Positions 13,118-25,831 of a DNA stretch of 64,000 nt are shown in pieces (the first letter of the stretch is position 1; every line of letters begins with the position of its first letter). The translations under genes were made by a program, and so were the position numbers. The stretch is taken from the NCBI GenBank assembly GCA_018389105.1, contig JACATO010000309.1:1-64000 (forward strand), read 5' to 3'. Source of the DNA: Nautilus pompilius. Lineage: Eukaryota; Mollusca; Cephalopoda; Nautilida; Nautilidae. The notes beneath the pieces are model-generated. The model had not been told where the DNA came from and did not search any database. It saw only the letters and a program-made list of their open reading frames with translations.

Positions 13118-13198
13118 CTGGTGCCATTGTTCTGGTTGGTGCTCTACTGTTGGGCGGAGTTGACTTGTATTTTGTCATAACCAGTTGTAAAAAAAGAA
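13118..13198 (+). CDS. Membrane-protein gene, exon c (transmembrane helix and basic anchor)
   Basis: An 81-nt exon, phase 1 to 1, with acceptor tttgtttccag and a near-perfect donor GAA|gtaagt. It reads A (split codon), then GAIVLVGALLLGGVDLYFVI, then TSCKKR. The helix ends in a cysteine and a basic stop-transfer cluster, so the chain probably turns cytoplasmic here. In MARVEL proteins the fourth helix likewise carries small residues and an acidic residue near its end, followed by basic residues. That likeness is the main reason for the family guess. Confidence 0.65.
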
Positions 13199-14186
13199 GT
13201 AAGTAAAGTTACATTTCCATTCTTTTCACAACATTTAGTTTGTTTGATTTTTATCTGTCAGTGTATATACACACATTGAAATCTGATGAATGATTTTACC
13301 TCTGTTTTACTTATTTACATTAAATGTATTTTTTAAATAACTTTTTGATATAATTCCAATAGAAGTCTGTGACCATCAGTCAAGTCTACATTTCAAAATG
13401 GAATGGAAAGATAGTAATAATTTGTTTAAAAACTAATTAAAGAAAGTGTAAAAAAGTTAAGATTGAATAGAGTTTACTAGTGAGACATTCAACCCAACAC
13501 CAGACCAATGTCTTGATTTCACTCCAAAAAACATCTATTTTAATTACTTAAAATTCCATTATATCGTCTTCCAGTTGACAAAATTAACACAAACAACAAG
13601 AAATCCTTCATTTAGGGTCAACAAATATTTTGTTTCACTTTTTAGATTCCTCTCAGCTTTTGACTAGCAAATACTATTTACAAATTTGTCACGAAGCATA
13701 ATGATATAATAAACGGAACTCCTTAATCCGGATTAACCACTAAACCTAATAGAACATGTTATAACAATTAATTTCCAGTTACCTCCAAAGAATATTTAAA
13801 ATATTCTAGTTTTTTATAGCTTCGTATTTTACAAATTGTTTTCTTATGGTTTGATTTGGTTATTTAAGTGTAAAAATTTAGTCAGTCTATATGCCGCTCT
13901 TTCTTAACATAGAAACTGTTTACCTTTTTCATCTGATTTTTAAATTAATTGCCAGAGAGGAGAAATTTGTCACACGCTGATACACTTCTCACCATATTTG
14001 AGTGGTTGGTTCTTTGTTAAGGGGATGAAATGAGAAAGAACTGGCAGCTTCCTCTTGAATAATATTGAAACAGTTCTTTTTCTTTTCCAAGTATAAAGTG
14101 TGTTGTGGCCTAGCACATTTATCTGGTCTTTATGCAGCAGCACCAATCTAGAGACAAATACTAAATAATTTTTTTTTTATTTGCAG

Positions 14187-14226
14187 AGGTTTATTCAAAA
14201 ATCTGCCCAGATTCTATGAAAAATAG
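14187..14226 (+). CDS. Membrane-protein gene, exon d (cytoplasmic tail)
   Basis: A 40-nt exon, phase 1 to 2, with a textbook acceptor (ttttttttatttgcag) and donor AATAG|gtatgt. It reads K (split codon), then VYSKICPDSMKN, and carries AG into the next exon. If it were not spliced, the frame would stay open for about 27 more codons and end at a TAG near 14307, so an unspliced last exon is an alternative. The polar, basic sequence suits a cytoplasmic tail after the last helix. Confidence 0.5.
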
Positions 14227-14699
14227 GTATGTAACAGTATTTGATAGATGGCTGGCTCTATATGTGTGTTCACTGTTTCTTGCCTTCTTATCTAGCAGTG
14301 CATAGTAACATGATGCTGAATTCTGGGTTTCTTACACCCACTTTAAAGAATTTTCCTAAAATAAAGGTCTCTCACTGAGCACAGGACTTTATCTATAGCT
14401 GCAGTCAGCTTCATTGATTTTACCCTCGAGTAAGGTTTGAAATACGCATTAAATTTAGAAAGTACATGCTTTTAAGACTTCATGTGATATACAAATAAAA
14501 TTTTTAAACAAATTTCTATGAATAAATAGGATTATATGATGACTTTATAGTAAATAATCTCTGACTATCAAGAAAAAACGTTATTATTGTCTGTGTAATT
14601 ATATTACTACTATAGTTGAAGTAGCGTGTTACTAAAGTTGGCTTGAGATATTGTACAGGTTGTAGTCATAATAATTTGAGCAACACAGAAAACTGAATT

Positions 14700-15190
14700 T
14701 GTCTTTGAATTATAGATTTTATCATCATCATCACTTTGAAATGGGCTACCGAGTAGGCATTCATTTATTTTCAGAAAATAATGTGTTTCCAGAGGAATGT
14801 GGCAGCAAAAAGTATTTCCACATTTACTCAAAGTCAGATAAATGCCTGTCAAAATTCGGTTTATATGCAGTATTACTGCCATCTTTCACTGTTCATCAAA
14901 TAATTTTTCTATTTCGGGGTAACATTGTACACCAACATCCTGAATGTGTAGCCACTGTCAGTGACATGCAACAATCTCTGCTGCTATATCAGCTGAGAAT
15001 GTCACTATACTGACACCTGAGCATTGGCTTGCATAAACTTTGTTATACTGGGTGAGTTTATTGATAGAAGCCATTTGGCAACAAATTTGAATATAGTTCA
15101 TCACTTTAGTTGGCATACATTGTTGATTACTTGCAAAATGGCATCTGTAGTCTTCAAAGATGAGAAACATTTACCATTTCTATTGACCTG
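14700..15190 (-). mobile_element. Possible PIF/Harbinger transposase remnant
   Basis: On the minus strand, in order, are INNVCQLK..TIFKFVAKW, then LLHVTDSGYTF, then CCHIPLETHYFLKI, with frame breaks between. Harbinger transposases have the same order: a block ending V-A-R/K-W, then L-L-G-D-S-G-Y, then a C-terminal H-I-P-L segment. Each match alone is weak and the catalytic residues cannot be assigned. The opposite strand shows an isolated GAIDG near 15250, also typical of the family, but it does not line up with the rest. Confidence 0.3.
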
Positions 15191-16049
15191 ATGCACATTG
15201 GTAGAGCCAGTTTTCATCTTCAACCTGCTGTTAAACACAGCAGATTTGGAGCAATTGATGGATGTCTGCCAGTTGCATGTCCATATTGATTAATTAAGGA
15301 ATTCTCAACTGCATTTCTCATATCATGCAGGAAAATGGAGTAGCGTGCTGTACATACGGAACACCTTTAACTTGGTAAGGCTTGTGGTGGAATGCATTTG
15401 CATCCCTGAACCTAGCAGAGCCCAGATAGGAATCCTATTGCGAGTATCCTGATGGCCGATTGAAGGCAAAACAACTGGGACCAACGAAGAGCAGCGATCA
15501 AAAGAATACATTGATATTTCATGAGGAAATCTAGACATCGTCACAGCTGATGATGTAATGGATTTTAACACTATACAATACACAAAATGCTCCAACTTTT
15601 TCTTTTATTAAATGTTATATTAAGAAAAGACGCAGGATTCAGCATGAAAAGATCACTGATTCTCACCCCCCACATAAGAGCAGATAACCTTATCCATAAA
15701 TAAGGATTACTTTGCATTATCAATTATTTGTAGAATGAAAAGGTTTAAGTCACATATTGGCAGCATTTTAAATAAAATTTCATGGTTTCATTTTCTCTTT
15801 GATTTTATATGATGCACTCAGATGTTGAAAACTGAAATATTTTGGTGCTCTCTTATTCAGTAATTATTAATTCACCTTTGAGGATATCTCAGCAGCTTCC
15901 TAGATAAACTGATCAACAATGCAGAAGTATTGTGACATGGATTTACTAACGTATTAAAGATGAAACATTTGCATGCAAATCAAAATTGATCATAAACTTT
16001 GACTTTACATTGTTTATTTTGTGTGATGTCTGGAATGGTTTAATGCATT

Positions 16050-18956
16050 TAGTGATGTCATGATATCAGTGAATACTGACTTCTCATTTTTCCTAGTCTC
16101 ATGACCTTTATACAAAAAGAATCAGATTGCTTTTATAGTCATGTAAAGTAGAGCGCCATACTAGAAGGATGCCACCTTTAAAATGCTTTCTCTATCATAT
16201 CACAGTCTGCATTCCATTGGTTTGGATTCAACAAACATAAACAGCCATCAGCAAAAATGAAGCTGAATTTACTTCCTTCAGAGAAGGGAAACTGGTTCCA
16301 TTTAACCAGAGTACAGTTTATATGAGCGCTATCAGGCACCAATCTCCCTCTGTGCTATCATGGTGTTAACGGGTGTAGAATACCGGACACAAACAATTCC
16401 GCACAGTCTAGCAGGAGGATTGTTACTTTAACCTGTCACAATGCCTTCAAGACCAACAAGCCCAGAGAGAACTGTTGTATCATGCCTACTATGTAATGAA
16501 ATGTGTATCATTGCCGTCCAAGTCAGGTCTTTCATGAACTAAACAGTCTCTGTTAGAATAACCTGATAATACTGCTAAGCCAGGAAGAGCAGCTAAATTG
16601 GTGGCTACATCTGGTCTGTTGCCTAGGTATGGTTACTTATTGCTGCTCCTTGATAAGTTGTTGTTAAACTGAGTACCAGCAGCCCTTCAATCAGTAGAAA
16701 AGCTGCATACCTCCAGCCTTGTGTTGACAGAGTTGAAGGACCATAGAAGAGGTTAATACAAAATAACCTTATCTGGCTGGGACTGTATGTACAGGGCTGT
16801 AGCTGAATACTGTACCAAACTATCCACATTATTAATGACTACATGTATGAATGGTGCAATTCAGGTGTTTCTTGTGTTTTTCTATCACACTGTAATGAAC
16901 CTTCATTTTGAATTTTTATGGTAGTGATTGCAGGTTCTTGTCCATGGCAAACACATCCATTACTTAGTTTTTAGCTGCTTCCTTTTGTCAAGTAGATCAG
17001 TTTGTGCTAAACTGAGTCTAAGTAGCCTTTAAAATGGTCGGTCAACAAATTATGTCAAACTGGTCTTACAACATTCTGCATATTTACATCTCGGGTAAAT
17101 ATGAAATGCCTAATGATATTTCTTGAGCGAAAACTTCACAGGAGAATCAAGTATTCCCTCGGACCAGCATTGTCTGTACAGGCTGGGAGTGGCAATACTT
17201 CCATTGTTTTCATGTTGTACGTTGTCTTCACTCATTTTCTTAATTCACTTGTATTTCAATAAGTTCGCTAGAAATGTACATTGTGCTGTTTTAAGTTAAA
17301 TTCTATCCTTTTCTTCCTATACATTTGATTCATTAAATAAATTTACTGTAGTTAAGTTGTAATGCAAAAAGCTGTTTCTATGGTAACATGTCACCTGGTC
17401 ATGCTTTCCTTGGTACTAACTGCTTTAGTCTTTTTTCAAGTAACACACATTCCAGCTTTGCAGCTACCAACACATTAGACATGTTTAGTACACATCATAC
17501 TGTATTACTGCACATACTAACACATTAGTAATGTTTATTTCCTGTCAAACTGTATCACTTGTATCTGATTTTACACTCCTCAAGAAAATCTGTAAATGTA
17601 ACATCTCATATGCAGCACAATAGTAGTCAGATTACATCCTGCGGCTTGGTGCCTCCTCGTAATATTCTCCAGACCATATAAAGTAGCAAATTTATGGCCT
17701 TTACAACAGACAATGGTGGTAGAAATGTGAAATTATAGGGTTTTGCTCTTAATTTTGTCCGATGACTTGATACAAAATGAAGGGATTTTTACAAAGAGCT
17801 ATCACAATATTCTTCAATTTCACAGAGATTTGCTTCATAATTGATGGATTTAAGGTTTATTCAAATACCTCTTGCGATGTTTTGAACCTTTTGTTGTAAT
17901 CCATTGAAAAGTGTACAGTGAAATCTATCTGACCAATCTATAGACAAATTATTTTCAGAACTGTATTATGTTTTTCCAAGTCAAATTACACTAAATTCAG
18001 ATGCTATGCTACAACTTTCCTTACATTCTGCCTAAAACTGTACCACTGAAGCGTGTTTGTAGTACTCATTGTTCAAGTTAATTACAAACAGTAATGTAAG
18101 TTAGTCGATCAGCAAGAGGACATTGAAAGATTCTTGCCTTTATATTTATTCATGACGATGAATGTAAAAAAAAATTACAAAAGCACTTGTGAATGCAATT
18201 GGATGTTTTTCACTTAACTTCGAAAAGTGGTGACAGCTGATTTGCATAGGAAATTATTCAAATGTACCAATCAAAATGTTGTGCCAATGGTGGCAACTTT
18301 GTTCAAAACGTCTGTTGAGTCAAGCATTGTGGGTGGGATTACTGTTACCAGCCTTATCTATTTTTGTCTTGGGTACTAGTAGGGAACTTGCTCAATCAAT
18401 GCACTATTTGGAGTCTGGTTTAAATATGATTAATTAATTTACAAAAAAACCTTTGTCCAAATCATGACTGTTCAGGAAAACATCAGCTGCTGGCTAGTAG
18501 TACATGTACACATCCATCCTTCCAGTCGCAGGATTGTTGTATAGGAGCATAAATCAGCTGGATTTCCTTTCAGTAATTTTGGGGCCAGAAGCTTAGCCTG
18601 GTATTCAGACCAGCTACTGTACCAAGGAGCAGCAGGCAAAAGATGGGTATGTAGATGAATGAGGAAAAGCCACATTGTGGAGGGTCATCAAACCCTGTTG
18701 GTCAGTTGTGGTAGTGTGAACACTCATGGTTCTTCACAGGAACGCAGCAATTTGTTAATGATGCTGATGAAAGATTTGTTCCTTTTCTTTTTCATGAAAC
18801 TGAAAAAGGAAGTTGGATCAGTTAGGAGAGCGACCGTTGCCCATGAGGCCTGATGCTGCAGAAACTGACAGCCATGGCCTGAGACACTGAAGAAGAAGAA
18901 AAACCAAATGTAAAAGATAGTTTTGCTCCATCTAAGATACTTAAACATCAGAAATA
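16050..18956 (+). repeat. Block A, repeated inverted at 52255-55342
   Basis: About 2.9 kb that matches the minus strand of 52255-55342 at roughly 95%, with indels. Open frames 18659-18853 here and 52352-52546 minus there encode nearly the same 64 residues (two differences), but nothing in them resembles a known domain. The ORFs may persist only because the copies are recent. It abuts block C at 18956/18957. If the membrane-protein gene ends at 20695, the whole block lies in its last intron. Confidence 0.85.
17466..17560. repeat. Minisatellite, about two units of 47-50 bp
   Basis: Two units, each containing a version of ACTAACACATTAGACATG and AAACTGTATCACT. The matching site in block A' (53593-53739) has three units. 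Confidence 0.7.
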
Positions 18957-20618
18957 TGTATAAATCAGTCTCAACATTGTTTTTTTTTTATTTTCTACTA
19001 ATTATCCATGACCATCACATGAATAAATCAGCCAAACACATTGGCTACTTCAGACCATTTCTAGCTGGATCTTGTGCTATTATCCATCATTGGTCCATTC
19101 CCATCTTTTAATTAGCAGGTGTTTATCTCATTTTGCTGTCAGCTGTTTTTATTTGTTGAAGTTCACTGCTGTAACTATCCATCAAAAGACAAAATATAAT
19201 CTAAAGTTTCTGTCTTTGCATTGATCAGCTCTGTTTCTGTAACCAAAATTATTCACCAGTACATGTGGTCAGAATATTCCAGTATTCACAAGTGGTCCAG
19301 TTTGAAGATATGAAAAGAAATGTGATTCAAAAAATAAATAGCAACAGAAGAATTGTTTTCAGTAACAATGAGAAAATGAGAAAATTCCAGCTCTCTCTCC
19401 GATCTTTGATAATACAGTGGCTTTCTTTGCATCAAACTCCTCTGCCACATGTGATGATGAGGGGATAGAAACTGTTCACTGTGGAGTTTTAAAACTACTA
19501 CTACCAGCTGAATCCATAATTGGTATAGCTTTCGTAAGCCAGACATATTGGAATTGTGAAGACCTATAGCTGTATGAAGAATACGTTTAAGATAACTTTA
19601 TTGAAGTAACAACAAGTTTATTGCTGTTGTATAATCATTGAACTCAAAACTGGAATTTACCAGTATCACAACAAAAAGTGTGATGTTCAATATATATAAT
19701 AGCTATGATTCAACATGGCAGCTTGGCTATCAAGTGTGTAACTCAATAATACCAGCTGTGTTTTATGTGAAGGGAGCATTAACTGTTAGGGAAATGAGGC
19801 TTATTATTGTGCATTGGCTTTTATCCTGTCCTGTCGCATTGTGATTTATGTTGATGTGCAGATTAGAAGAGTATCATTCGGACATTAAAGATGACAAAAA
19901 GACATGTCCACGAAGAACCAAACAGTTCAGGTTTAAATCAAATGTTTTGATTTTGAATATGGATACCACCTGAAGGTCAAGGGTTAGTTTCCTGTCATAT
20001 TAGAAATAATTAAACTAATAATGAACCAATGTTTCAGCAATGATTCACAATCCTCATCCTCAGGTTTCTGTACTGTTGTGAAGCCAAACAATATTAATTT
20101 GTGAATGATTTTACAGTACTGTTGTTTTCATCTTAAATCCAGTAGAAATAGCACATCTGAATCTCTCTACTTGTGTGACAAATATAGTATTCTATGAATT
20201 AAATTAAACTGTTTCATAAAAATACTGCCTAAAGAAATGTTGCCAAAAAGATGAATGTTTATGGTGCTGTACATTTGTAGTTTTAGGTCACTCTGGCTGA
20301 AAATAATTCTTTAGCAGTTTAGAGCAAGATAATAAAACGATTGGGGTAGAAAGCCACTGATCCATTAAAATTGAATGCTGTTGATACCCATCCAGAGGCA
20401 ATCACTGATCTGTGATCTTTTCTTCTCGGTTCTCATTGCTGACTTTCCATCAAATTTCACGTCATTAGAGGCATCTTCAGTCAGAAGTGATCTCCGTGTC
20501 AGTGCCATCCATCACATTGGAATCAAAATAGACCTTAACAGGTTTTCAAGCCGTCAGTGGTAATTCATTTTAAAATGGGCATCTTTTTGTTGTTTTCCTC
20601 AATGCTCTTCTTCACTTC
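18957..20618 (+). repeat. Block C, repeated inverted at 1-1658
   Basis: About 1.66 kb matched by the start of the window in reverse complement. The true outer edge may lie past 20618, because the other copy is cut by the window start. No gene or element was recognised. Confidence 0.85.
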
Positions 20619-20640
20619 CAAACTCATATCTGACTTTCAG

Positions 20641-20695
20641 TTGCAGAAGAATACCGATGAATGGTATTGCAGGTCTCAGGAACCCTAAGATTTAA
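20641..20695 (+). CDS. Membrane-protein gene, probable terminal exon
   Basis: After a good acceptor (atctgactttcag), the phase-2 frame demanded by exon d reads S (split codon), then CRRIPMNGIAGLRNPKI and a TAA stop. An AATAAA signal follows 116 bp downstream. Phase agreement, a short basic tail and a nearby polyadenylation signal support it as the end of the gene. The open frame is too short for its length alone to count as evidence. GCAG|gtctca at 20671/20672 is a weak alternative donor. Confidence 0.4.
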
Positions 20696-20810
20696 TGGCT
20701 CCAGATTCTGTAAAATTAACTATTTAACCTCTACGAATATAAAACAGGAATCAGTTCTGTGTTGAGTTTAAGTTTCAGTTCTTCTCTTTTTTTCACGTTT
20801 CTCATTTTAT

Positions 20811-20816
20811 AATAAA
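20811..20816 (+). terminator. Polyadenylation signal AATAAA
   Basis: AATAAA 116 bp after the TAA of the candidate terminal exon, followed by an A/T-rich (TAA)n run to about 20843. In an AT-rich genome this hexamer is common, so it only supports the exon call. Confidence 0.35.
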
Positions 20817-20843
20817 ATATTTTAATAATAATAATAATAATAA

Positions 20844-21827
20844 TTCAGCATAATTTAAAAAGATCCCAAAAATATTGGATCAAATAGAAAACTGAATCCT
20901 GTGCCTACGAATGACGGCGGCCTTTCCAATAATTTTCGTCCTTCTAAATTCGGGACATTTTCCTGGAATGATTTCTGGAAGAAACGAAACCACTTTTATA
21001 AAACTGCTATTTGTCACTGATTCTCAGAACCCAACAGGCAGAATTCTTTGTTTCCACTAGAATTCACGAAGTGTATTGGCGAAAAATGTACAAAAATAAT
21101 CTGTGATGTTCTGTTATTATTTGTCATTTATTTATATTGATGCTGATAAAATATTCTCAGGTCTCAGTTTAAAATACGTAGAGTTATTTCCCTTGGTAGT
21201 TTAATTTGTGTAGTTGCGAATTAGTTTACGATGGAAAGAAACAACGTTGACACAAAAACAAACAATTAAGGAATTCGGTATAATTCTCTGAAATACGGGT
21301 AGATGAGCGATGTTTGCGGGGTTTGTGCCCCCTAAATACTCAGTATCCCTGTGATTTCCGGAGGCTGGTTCTTTTCGTCGGTAGAAAACGGATTCTGGTA
21401 AAGAAACCAAAAAAACAAAAAACTGAATGTTTTTTTGATATAAATTAGTGAAGTCTGTATTTAGATATTGAAGATTTTACTGATGAAGATATCGTTTGTT
21501 CCGTGTTTATTTTCTGGTCTTGAGATTCTAAAATTGTAGTCGCGGTACGATATGTATTAATGGCGAGTAGTTGTTAGGCCTGTTTACTGCCAGTAAAACC
21601 GTTATATTACTACGCGTGACGGAGAAGATGGATGGTAAAATCAGCCATTGGCCGGGTGTAATCTGATTGTGAATTAAGCTTGTTACTGTTTTCTCTCAAA
21701 CGATTGTAAACAATATGACTGAGCTTTATTCCATAAAGAATTAACTTCATCCACTGCTGTTTCTGTTATGTTCTGTTTGTTCTCTTGGAAGAGAGGAGGA
21801 CGGCCAGCGAACTGGGAGAGGGGAACA
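20844..21827. other. Intergenic region and likely promoter of the Ig gene
   Basis: Between the membrane-protein gene and the Ig start exon. GC content and CpG density rise from about 21530 to the ATG (cgcggtacg, ctacgcgtgacgg, ggacggccagcg), unlike the flanks. No TATA box was seen; a CpG-type promoter is likely. Confidence 0.4.
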
Positions 21828-21860
21828 ATGGCGTGGTCAGCGAACGCCATTTGTTGCCAG
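21828..21860 (+). CDS. Ig-superfamily gene, left copy, exon 1 (start codon)
   Basis: ATG in a GC-rich setting (ggaacaATGG), eleven codons (MAWSANAICCQ), then a perfect donor CCAG|gtaagt, phase 0. The next exon with a fitting phase is the signal-peptide exon at 28636. It is also possible that this exon is untranslated leader and translation starts at the ATG within exon 2, because a signal peptide works best at the N-terminus. The counterpart in the right copy would lie beyond the end of the window. Confidence 0.45.
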
Positions 21861-22112
21861 GTAAGTAAACTCTGGTGTAATTAACTGGAACTGTCCGTGA
21901 TGGCGATTAAGAGCAAACTCTTCAGTGCCAAAAACAAGGAAACTGTTGATGCAGAGAGTAAAGACGGCAACGGAAGTTGCGACAAATGGAGGGAATAAGA
22001 AGGAAGCGACAGGAAAAGTCAAAGGCTAAGGATGGTAAATAGGGTTAAAAATGGGAAGAAAGGAAACTTTTGTATATTGATGGAGAAATCTCCGAACAGT
22101 CGCTGGTAGCCA

Positions 22113-22245
22113 GTTGTCATACATTGAGGGGAATTCCATTGATAACCACTTTATTCCACCATCATAAAGAATGGTGTCCACCTGGAGAACACGATGGACC
22201 AGCAGCTACTGTTCAAGTTGACCAAGAATCAAAGTTGAAATTCGT
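22113..22245 (+). repeat. Short repeat shared with 5145-5285
   Basis: Direct copy of 5145-5285, next to the 3' side of the minus-strand Tc1 remnant. It is probably an end of that element. Confidence 0.55.
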
Positions 22246-22249
22246 GTAA

Positions 22250-22930
22250 ACGATGATAATCTAAGAAGACAAAAATGATGGAAAACATCAAAGATGTTAA
22301 ATAACGATGTTATGCTGGGTGGGTTTGGGCTCCTCTCAAAAATGCCAGTCTTTGGTTACAGAGAGAGAGCAAGAACTTACCTGATTCTCCAAAGTGACAA
22401 AATCCTTCAGTGTCTCGTGTGAGAGCTTTATCGCAAATTGAAGGTTGATGTTTGTGTTTCTAATGATTCTAAATAGTGGTCTGGGCCAGATAATCCTATT
22501 CCTCCCTTTACAAGGGCATCACCAAGCTCCTGTGAGGTTTGTGGGAGCACAGGGCATCTTGCAACGGTAGCCTAAAGAATGTTCCAGATGCGGTTGATTT
22601 GTTAAGGTCTGGAGAATGAGGCTGCGGTTGACTTTATCATCCATGGGAATGAAGTTATTTCCATAAGCTGCACCGTTTTGTTTCAGTGAACGTCTAAGGA
22701 TCTTCACCATGTACGATAAACCAGCCATGGGGCTGATCTGAAACACATGAAAACCAGCCTTGCCATAACAGCTAATTTCTCTTACAATCAACGAGCCACC
22801 TCGATGGCGGTCATGTTCGGTACTGTTGGCATCTCGAAATCTCTCTGGCCAATTACACGCTGTTTGTAGTAAGACATTGACACCTGATGCATTTTGAAGG
22901 TTAGATTTCAGGTGAGATTCTGTATGGGAA
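22250..22930 (-). mobile_element. Tc1-like transposase remnant
   Basis: On the minus strand about 200 codons read almost continuously: ERFRDANSTEHDRHRGGS, then IVREISCYGKAGFHV, then YMVKILRRSLKQNGAAYG, NNFIPMDD and TLTNQPHLEHSLGYRCKM. This follows the order of Tc1 transposases: the E-R-x-x-D-A-N block, H-D-R-x-G-G-G-S, the G-I-S-x-x-G-R-T block, then N-F-I-x-M-D-D with the second catalytic aspartate. The later S-P-D-L-N-P-I-E-H motif is visible only in another frame (HSPDLNKSTASG). Stops and frame shifts show that it is inactive. It lies in intron 1 of the Ig gene. Confidence 0.75.
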
Positions 22931-25831
22931 CAGTTTCTTCTCAGTTACAAAGGCTAAAACAAAACAATCTTTGATATGTTGCTGTCTTGGAAGCTCTGAA
23001 AGATGAGGTTATGGAGCATAAGTAAATTGTACTATATAAATAATATTCTCAGTTGGTTTTTAATCATTTGATCCTTAGAAAATGTATTAATTTCAAGAAA
23101 AAAACATCTAATCTAGATTCTGATATTAAGAGGTTCAAAGTTTGTGAAATGTGTAGGAATATTTGGAGGAATGCATTTAGTTGTAGTTTGTGCTGATTTC
23201 TTTAGTTCTGAATGAAATCGAGAGAGATTACACTGATCATCTTAAACTCAGATAGTGATGTCTTTTATGTGTGCATGTTGTACAGGGTGCCCATCTTGCT
23301 TCAATTCAGTATCTGTAGCCATTTGAATAATTGGATTATGAAAATGATATACTGATTTGATTGATAACTTGATAACTTTTTTCTTATTCTGTGTACTAAT
23401 CAGCTATTGTTTCATTGCAAAATCACAAAAATTTTGGAACAGTCCTAAAGAAATGACTGCTTCTAACAAGTGTGGTGGCCATCTTAGTTAATGAACAGCA
23501 GCACACGTTAAGCAATTTCACGAACCTTTGCCATCTTGAGAAGAATTTTGGTTTTTTGTAGAATGCCCACATTTTTGCCATGAGTGATGATGAAAATACT
23601 TGTGATGGTATTGTGAAGCACTTTGCTGACAGAAAAATTTGATAGGCCACTTGAATTATAATTGAAGCAATTTTGAAGCAACTGCATTGGTGGGCTATAC
23701 AATATATTCATGACATTGTGTTACTGTATCAAAGTTAGGGTTGTGACTTGGACTAAAAAGCTAAAATGATCAGAAAATACTAAGACATTTCAGATAGCTG
23801 TAGATCATATTTCAGCATAAACAGGTATGAAAGAGATCATCCTTAAGAAAGTAGATTATATACCAGAAAATTATGTTGCATGTTTTTTTTCTTTTACTGA
23901 CTTAGAAATATAAGCAGCTGTTATGAAGAATGATTATTATAAAATTCATAACAAGCAACATGTGTTGGTCTTCAGAAACAAACTCTTAATTCATGTGTTA
24001 CCCGAAAGAATATACACTGTACAGTATCCCAAAGATGATGTGTGGAGAGTAGAGAAAAATAAATTCTAATTGACATACAAATAGCATTTTTTGTAAAATA
24101 TGTGCAGATTGTTGTTGTGGTGATTTCTCTTTAGCTTCTCATCTGTTTCTGCTAATTTTCTTTTGGTTGCATTTCCTGTCTGCATGCAGTCTTCAGTTTC
24201 AATTAGATCTTAAACAAAATAGTTCTTTTCAAATTGCATAATTAAAAGAAAATTCTCAAGTCTGAAAAGATTTAGATAAAGAATTAATGTGCTATATGCT
24301 TCCACAAAATTGAAAATTCCTGAAATTACGTTTTGCACTAGATTTCCATTGTAGTTGTAATAAACAACAATTGACAGTTTTAAAATGAGTCTTGGAGGAG
24401 TCCCAACATTTGTAAAATGGTGAATTTTAAGGCTCCACACCATATTATCTCAATATTGGCTTTTAAGTAATTTTTTTTTCTTTAAAAACCAACTTTATAC
24501 TAGTGTTCTGTATCTCTTTGTATGCAGCCCTGGTTTTGAGTTCTGTTGTCTTGCATTATCAAGGGTGTTCTTACAAGCATCAGGAATCGTAGGATAAACC
24601 ATATTCAGGTCATTTCACAATGACTCTGGCTTGGAATATTTTCCAATCATGGCCATGCTGACAAAAACACTGATTTAGTTCAAATGCTCTCTCAGTCCCT
24701 GAGCATATGTACAATATACATTTGAAAGGCAAGTTAACTTTACAGGCCTTTTCTGCTACAGGAATTCTTAATTAACATGTAGCATTTAGCATACCAATGT
24801 CAACAAACATAAATCCACTACCATTTGCTGTCTTGGCACTTGTTGTTTGTTCCTTGATGAGAAGATGACTATTAAATGAAAAATCCAGAGGTCAAAGTGT
24901 GCAACTTGGGGACACCTTTTCTAATTATTGCAGAATAGTCCAATTCTAGATGCACATCTTTTCCTGATGGCTCTACAGATGAAGTCTTTTTGGCATACAG
25001 GATTTAATTGCCCCTTATTTTCATTGCTGTTTCTTATTTTTACTTTTTGATGGATTTTTATTTTTACTGATTTATTTGGTTTTTTTTTTATTTGCAACCA
25101 ATTTCTGGCCTTATTTTGTTTCATTGAAGAATTTGTTTCATAGATGCCTCTCCAAGTGTTTTAAATGGTTTTCTTTCACTGCATTGTCTTCTCCTTCCAA
25201 CAAATTGAGAGTAAATGTTCATTTGACTAAGTTTGCAATTGAGCCTCGAAGATGATAGATCCAGTGCTCTATAAATTACCTTATGCCATTATTACTGACT
25301 GATTGTCTTCTTTTTGAGCTCCTAGATGTTCAAAATTTGTATTTGACATCCATCCCTTTTATTGTCTGAAAATCTGTTGGTTGAATTCTTGGAGGAATTT
25401 ACTTAATTGTTTATGTTTCTTATTGTGTACATTTGCAGGCGCATACACGCACAACAAGGCCAGCTCCAATAACTATTTTATCTTGGTTTTTATTTGATCC
25501 TTTAGCCTTACAAGGTCTGTTTGAAAGTGGTTTTTGCTGATGTTTCTCTGTCATTTTGTTTCTGCATTGTGCCTGTAGCCAATCAGTAGGCAGAAATGTT
25601 AACAACATGCGACCATACTGAAATACCAAGCTACACTTATGAATGTGATCCTCAGATTGCTCACTGGTCTTATATTCACATCACTATTGTAGAATCAAAG
25701 AAACAATCAAAATCAGCCCCACATTGAACAATTTTTTTTTTTAAAATTGTGATGGCTATTTGGAAAGGCGTGATTATACAATTATTTCAATGTTGTTACC
25801 AAACTGAGATATAATCTTCAGTTCAATGTTT

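Noticed and set aside
15245-15270. GAIDG on the plus strand, as in PIF/Harbinger transposases
   Set aside because: The five residues stand alone, the surrounding frame is broken and the other supporting motifs are on the opposite strand.
18659-18853. 64-codon frame nearly identical in 52352-52546
   Set aside because: The blocks holding it are copies of each other at about 95%, so shared frame is not evidence of coding, and the peptide shows no domain.
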